The notes beneath the pieces are model-generated. The model was not told the DNA's origin and did no database searches. It saw nothing but the letters and a program-made list of their open reading frames with translations. The translations under genes were made by a program, and so were the position numbers. Below are positions 5,484 to 9,197 of a stretch of 9,197 bases of DNA, in pieces (position 1 is the first letter of the stretch; the number at the start of each line of letters is the position of its first letter). This stretch comes from CALLVY01 sp937899855 (lineage in GTDB: Bacteria; Bacteroidota; Bacteroidia; Chitinophagales; Saprospiraceae): assembly GCA_039820405.1 (NCBI GenBank), contig JBCBQC010000156.1, positions 1 through 9,197 on the forward strand, in the 5' to 3' direction.

Positions 5484-8400
5484 ATGAGAGAGAGGAACTC
5501 CCAAGTAAGCAATTACTTGACACCGATCACTTTTTCCGTCCTCCTGAGGACTGCTCTTACCCCCTTTTTCCTTTTCCTGTGCCTCGGCCTAGCCCTGGCT
5601 CAACCCTCCAACGACGATTGTAATACGGACATTTCCGTACCTACCGACGGGAGTTGTGTGGACGGGAATAATACCCTGGCCACCCCCGACGTCGGAAATG
5701 GGAGTTGTGTCAACGGAGGGGGCGGTGCTCCCAACGTCTGGTTTAGCTTCGTCGCCGACGGGATGGACTACGAAATCAGTGTGATTGGCTTGGGAGGCTC
5801 CGCCGAAATTACCCTGATCCAGTTCCAGGGCATCCCCTGTGATTTTGGCTCGGCGGTCGAAATCGACTGCGGACCCGGCGATATCGTGGGCAATAATGTC
5901 CTCATGGCCGGACAGCAATACTACATCAGCGTCACCTCCTCCAACGGTACGGAAGGTCCGTTTAGTATCTGCGTGGACAACCCCGCCGATCCCCCCGCTC
6001 CCCCCAACGACGACCCCTGTTCGCCCATTGGCGTACCGACCGACGGCTCCTGTACCACGGGAACCACCCTCAACGGAAACCAGGATTGGTCGAACCCCAA
6101 CTGTCCCAACCTCGGCGAAACCTCGGTGTGGTACCAGATCACCCTCGACGCCAATAGCAACTCCGTCGAGATCAACATCGGTAACCAAACCATCACCGGC
6201 GACGTAAGTGTCATGATTGGAACCTTTAACCCCGACTGTACCGGGGGTTTTTTATTTAATGCCCAATATTGCGGCCCCGCCAGCGGCAACTTCGAAGCGA
6301 CGGGCCTGATGGGCGGTGGCACCTACTGGGTGGTGGTCAGTACCGAAGAGGCCAATGCCGGTATCTTCGATATTTGTATCACCGAAATGGGTCCCCCACC
6401 CGCCTGTGCGGCCATCGACGACTGTTCGGGCGCTCAAGACATTTCTACCAGCGCGGGGATGACCAACTGCGTCACGGGCTGTAATACCGGTACCTCGCCC
6501 GACAATATCGGTGGCGGGGGTTGCTTCGATTTCTCGGCCATTCCCACCGTCTGGTATACCTTTACGACCGACAACAATACCGACTTCGTCAATATCGACC
6601 TCAATAGCCCCTCCTTCGATCTGCCCCAAATTGCCGTACTCCAAGGCGACTGCGCCGGCTTTGCCGTGGTAGACTGTATCAATGGCGCTGGCGGTACGGC
6701 CAATCTATTACAGGTGGATGTGGCTCAAAATACGACCTACTACATCGCCGTGGGTAGTGTTGGGGGACAAGATGGGGATTTCAACCTCTGTCTTTCGACA
6801 GTTCCCTCGGGTGGAACCAACTGTAACGTCGGAACGACCTTTAACGTCACCAATACCTCGCTGGGTTCGCCACCTTCCGGTCCTTTCCAAGCGGGAGAAG
6901 AGGTGACGATCTGTATCGACGTCAACTACTCCGCCGCCAACAACAACTGCCAGTGGCTCCACGGCTTGGTGCCCGAATTCGGAGGTTGCTGGGATGAGGA
7001 CCTCTCTTTTAACCCCGATGGTTCCCCCATCAACGTCACGCTGCCCGGCGGCGCGACCTGGAATTGGTATTCCGACGGAGATGTGGTCTACAATGACGTA
7101 CCCGGCGGTATTTTTGGACAGGGCGATCCCGTGGGAGCGGGCTGGTTTGTGACTGGGGTGACTCCCGGTGCCTATCCTCCGGGCTGTGGTCCGGGCTCGG
7201 AATTTAGCGACCCCAACTGTTCCTGGGGGGTTCCCATGGGTTGTGGTACCCAGCAAGCCTTCCAGTTTTGCGTGACCCTGACCACCAAAAGCTATCCCGC
7301 TTGTGATGCCTCTCCCGAGAGCATCAACTGTGGCATCATCATTCGGACCTTTGGCGATGGTGAAACCGGGGGTTGGACCCAAACCGGTTGCCAGTTGGAC
7401 GTTCCCTGGAACTACAACGCCTCGCTCAACTGCTGCGATCCACCGGACATCTTGCCCCTGCCCGCCACCGCTTGCTCGGGTGAGCAAATCGACATCTTCC
7501 TCGACGACTTCCTCGTTCCCCCCACCCAACCCGGCGACGTAACCTATACCTGGACCGTCTCGGCTCCCGGTGGCGTCACCGGCGCTTCGTCCTGTACGGG
7601 CGGTTGTGGGAATATCCTCTCTCAGATCCTGACCAACTCCACCAGCAGTCCCCAAATCGTGACCTACTCCATCACTCCCCGGACCATTGATGGCTGCGTG
7701 GGACTACCGACGGACCTGCAAATTACCGTCCTCCCGGAGATCGTACCGACGATCACCAATCCAGCGGGAGCGGTCTGTAGCGGACAGTGCGTTACGCTCT
7801 TTGGAGGAGCGACGGGCGGCGCACCGCCTTACAACTACGAATGGAGTACCGGCGACTTTGGTCTGACGACCCAGGTATGCCCCACCTTTACGACCAGCTA
7901 CTTCCTCACCGTCACCGATGGCAACGATTGCAGCGCCGTAGAGGAAATCTTGGTAGAAGCCAATCCCAACCTCGACGTCACCATTGTGGCGACGCCCAAT
8001 ATCACCGAAATTTGTGAATCCGATCCCCAGTTTCCCATTCAGTTGACCGCCTTTGCCGACATCGGAGGTCCCGCCTGGATCTACAACTGGGAATTGGCCA
8101 CGGGAGCCACGCCCTCGATTCCCATCGTCCAGGCTACCGCGGATGGTTTGTACTGCGTTACCCTGACCGATGCCAACGGATGTACGGGAGAAGACTGTAT
8201 ACAGATTACCGTTTATCCCGAACCGCAACTCATCCTCTTCCCCGTCGATCCCGTTTGTCAGAATAGTGGGCCCGTACCGCTTACCGTCGTTACCGTACCG
8301 ACGGGTGGAACGGGCAGTTGGTCCGGCAACATCAATGCGGATGGGAATTTTGTACCCGACATTGCGGGGGTCAATACCGTTTGTTACGACTTTACCGACG

Positions 8401-9197
8401 ACAATGGCTGTCCGGCTCAGGAATGTATGGACATCGTTGTCAATCCCGTGCCGGGCGCTCCGGCTTTCAATACCTTCGTGGCCGACGTGTGCTCCGACCA
8501 AACCGGCATTACCTACTGTGTCGATCCAGTGGCCAGTGCGGATGGCTACGTCTGGACCTTCCCTCCCGGAGTCACCATCACCTCCGATCCCACCCAGGAT
8601 TGTGTGACGGTGGATTGGAATGGAGCACCGGCGGGCGACGTCTGCGTCACGGCGACCAATGCCTGTGGGTCCAGCCCCGCGGTTTGCCAGCCCGTAACGG
8701 TCAATTCTGCCCCGCCCGCACCGACGGACCTGGGTGGTCCGCTGACGCCTTGTGCCAACGAAACGGGGCTGACTTACAACATCAGTGCCGTAGCCGGTGC
8801 CACCACGTACACCTGGACGGTGACCGGAGGTACCATCACGGCGGGACAGGGTACGACCTCCATTACAGTGGACTGGGGAACCGCTGCGGGAACCGTCTGC
8901 GTCACGGCCGACAACAGCTGTGGTTCCAGTGCCCCCGCCTGCCTCAACATCGACCCCAATTCCCCACCGGCAGCTCCCCTGGCCATCAACGATCCGGGTG
9001 CCGTCTGTGCGGGTGACAATAATGTCGCTTACAGCATCGCCGCCGTTCCCAATGCCAGTTCTTACAACTGGACCGTTCCGGCGGGAGCTACCTTTACGGG
9101 CAACGGCACGACTTCCATCATCGTTGATTGGGGCAGCTCCGTGGGTGGCGACATCTGCGTCAATGCCGAAAACGTTTGTGGGGTCAGCCCGAATACC
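5484..9197 (+). CDS. Giant modular secreted surface protein with PKD-like repeats (3' partial)
   Basis: The frame from ATG 5484 is open for 1238 codons to the window edge. Residues 1-39 form a long signal peptide (M-R-E-R start, hydrophobic core 24-38, likely cleavage at A-L-A before Q40). Three related modules follow at about 40-165, 174-300 and 308-438, with W-F-S-F, W-Y-Q-I and W-Y-T-F core strands and Q-Y-Y-I-S-V, T-Y-W-V-V-V and T-Y-Y-I-A-V later strands. Residues 445-650 are a Cys/Trp-rich module with C-Q-W-L-H-G-L-V-P-E-F-G at 489-500. Then come PKD/SprB-like modules at about 751-818 (Y-E-W-S-T-G), 829-914 and 915-990 (G-T-G-S-W-S-G), and tandem PKD-like repeats from 990 on. No other ATG lies in frame upstream, and no Shine-Dalgarno sequence is seen. 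The C-terminus is missing; a T9SS sorting domain is expected but not visible. The visible mature chain has one Lys (602), two Arg (621, 733), about 118 acidic residues and about 60 Cys. A role as adhesin or extracellular matrix protein is inferred; no enzyme domain is seen. Confidence 0.9.
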   Translation, partial: MRERNSQVSNYLTPITFSVLLRTALTPFFLFLCLGLALAQPSNDDCNTDISVPTDGSCVDGNNTLATPDVGNGSCVNGGGGAPNVWFSFVADGMDYEISVIGLGGSAEITLIQFQGIPCDFGSAVEIDCGPGDIVGNNVLMAGQQYYISVTSSNGTEGPFSICVDNPADPPAPPNDDPCSPIGVPTDGSCTTGTTLNGNQDWSNPNCPNLGETSVWYQITLDANSNSVEINIGNQTITGDVSVMIGTFNPDCTGGFLFNAQYCGPASGNFEATGLMGGGTYWVVVSTEEANAGIFDICITEMGPPPACAAIDDCSGAQDISTSAGMTNCVTGCNTGTSPDNIGGGGCFDFSAIPTVWYTFTTDNNTDFVNIDLNSPSFDLPQIAVLQGDCAGFAVVDCINGAGGTANLLQVDVAQNTTYYIAVGSVGGQDGDFNLCLSTVPSGGTNCNVGTTFNVTNTSLGSPPSGPFQAGEEVTICIDVNYSAANNNCQWLHGLVPEFGGCWDEDLSFNPDGSPINVTLPGGATWNWYSDGDVVYNDVPGGIFGQGDPVGAGWFVTGVTPGAYPPGCGPGSEFSDPNCSWGVPMGCGTQQAFQFCVTLTTKSYPACDASPESINCGIIIRTFGDGETGGWTQTGCQLDVPWNYNASLNCCDPPDILPLPATACSGEQIDIFLDDFLVPPTQPGDVTYTWTVSAPGGVTGASSCTGGCGNILSQILTNSTSSPQIVTYSITPRTIDGCVGLPTDLQITVLPEIVPTITNPAGAVCSGQCVTLFGGATGGAPPYNYEWSTGDFGLTTQVCPTFTTSYFLTVTDGNDCSAVEEILVEANPNLDVTIVATPNITEICESDPQFPIQLTAFADIGGPAWIYNWELATGATPSIPIVQATADGLYCVTLTDANGCTGEDCIQITVYPEPQLILFPVDPVCQNSGPVPLTVVTVPTGGTGSWSGNINADGNFVPDIAGVNTVCYDFTDDNGCPAQECMDIVVNPVPGAPAFNTFVADVCSDQTGITYCVDPVASADGYVWTFPPGVTITSDPTQDCVTVDWNGAPAGDVCVTATNACGSSPAVCQPVTVNSAPPAPTDLGGPLTPCANETGLTYNISAVAGATTYTWTVTGGTITAGQGTTSITVDWGTAAGTVCVTADNSCGSSAPACLNIDPNSPPAAPLAINDPGAVCAGDNNVAYSIAAVPNASSYNWTVPAGATFTGNGTTSIIVDWGSSVGGDICVNAENVCGVSPNT
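5604..6797 (+). repeat. Three diverged copies of an N-terminal beta module
   Basis: Codons 41-438 of the giant protein hold three modules of roughly 125-130 residues. Each starts with an Asn/Asp and Cys cluster (P-S-N-D-D-C, P-N-D-D-P-C, A-I-D-D-C), has an aromatic strand W-[FY]-x-[FI] in its middle, and ends with an aromatic V strand and F-x-[IL]-C. Copies 1 and 2 share V-P-T-D-G-S-C. The secreted protein at 717-2837 carries the same kind of module once after its signal peptide. The copies are related at protein level but not close in DNA. Confidence 0.65.
8451..9197 (+). repeat. Tandem PKD-like repeats, about 85 residues each, running off the window
   Basis: Three consecutive units: 8451-8711 (87 codons), 8712-8963 (84 codons) and 8964-9197 (cut by the edge). 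Each has a Pro-rich start (P-[GP]-A-P or P-P-A), a Cys, a Tyr strand, a central [VTN]-W-T core, V-D-W, then [DTN]-x-C-V and x-N-x-C-G. Some DNA is still identical: GTCTGCGTCACGGC occurs at 8640-8653 and 8895-8908, 255 bp apart. This suggests fairly recent duplication. More copies probably follow beyond the edge. Confidence 0.85.

Noticed and set aside
6708..7655. Open frame of 315 codons on the minus strand opposite the giant protein
   Set aside because: Antisense shadow of strongly biased codons (ACC, GGC, GTC, GAC). The plus strand frame is continuous with the modules on both sides.
1..9197. CRISPR array, tRNA, rRNA, transposase or phage gene
   Set aside because: No spaced short repeats, cloverleaf-like sequence, ribosomal RNA signature or DDE/integrase motif was seen on either strand; the repeats present are protein module repeats or short regulatory-type repeats.

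Overview
The window looks like a chromosomal segment of a Bacteroidota bacterium, most likely a marine or aquatic member of the Saprospiria (Lewinella-type). The taxonomic call is inference. It rests on a type IX secretion (T9SS) C-terminal sorting domain, SprB-type and PKD-like repeats in very large secreted proteins, a Bacteroidota-type promoter (TTG - 19 bp - TAnnTTTG), and starts without clear Shine-Dalgarno sequences.

Layout from left to right. (1) 2-292, plus strand: the last 96 residues of a protein cut by the left edge, resembling the C-terminus of an alpha/beta hydrolase. (2) 293-593: a gene-poor, visibly AT-rich stretch with one doubtful 43-residue reading frame. (3) 596-717: a compact promoter region with a near-perfect direct repeat and a good Bacteroidota promoter. 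It drives (4) 717-2837, a 706-residue secreted surface protein with two SprB-like repeats and a T9SS type A sorting domain, closed by a strong terminator at 2871-2906. (5) 5220-3086, minus strand: a two-gene unit of an M48 metalloprotease lipoprotein followed by an AlkD-like DNA alkylation repair protein, with stop and start sharing one base (TAATG). This unit is convergent with gene 4, and the hairpin at 2871-2900 may serve both. (6) 5221-5483: a divergent intergenic region with a 12-bp palindrome and a 12-bp direct repeat. (7) 5484-9197, plus strand: the first 1238 residues of a giant modular secreted protein that runs off the right edge. It has a signal peptide, three copies of an N-terminal beta-type module, a Trp/Cys-rich module, PKD/SprB-like modules, then at least three tandem PKD-like repeats of about 85 residues.

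Function. The two large proteins share the same kind of N-terminal module directly after the signal peptide (Q-P-[AS]-N-D-[DN]) and are probably exported to the cell surface by T9SS as adhesin or matrix-like proteins. The protease lipoprotein probably acts in the periplasm or at the outer membrane. AlkD acts on DNA in the cytoplasm, so its coupling to the protease looks like co-expression rather than a shared pathway. I see no CRISPR array, tRNA, rRNA, transposase or phage gene. The most striking feature is the composition of the giant protein: the visible mature part (about 1199 residues) has only one Lys and two Arg against roughly 118 Asp+Glu, and about 60 Cys. I found no convincing evidence of a wholly new multi-gene system.
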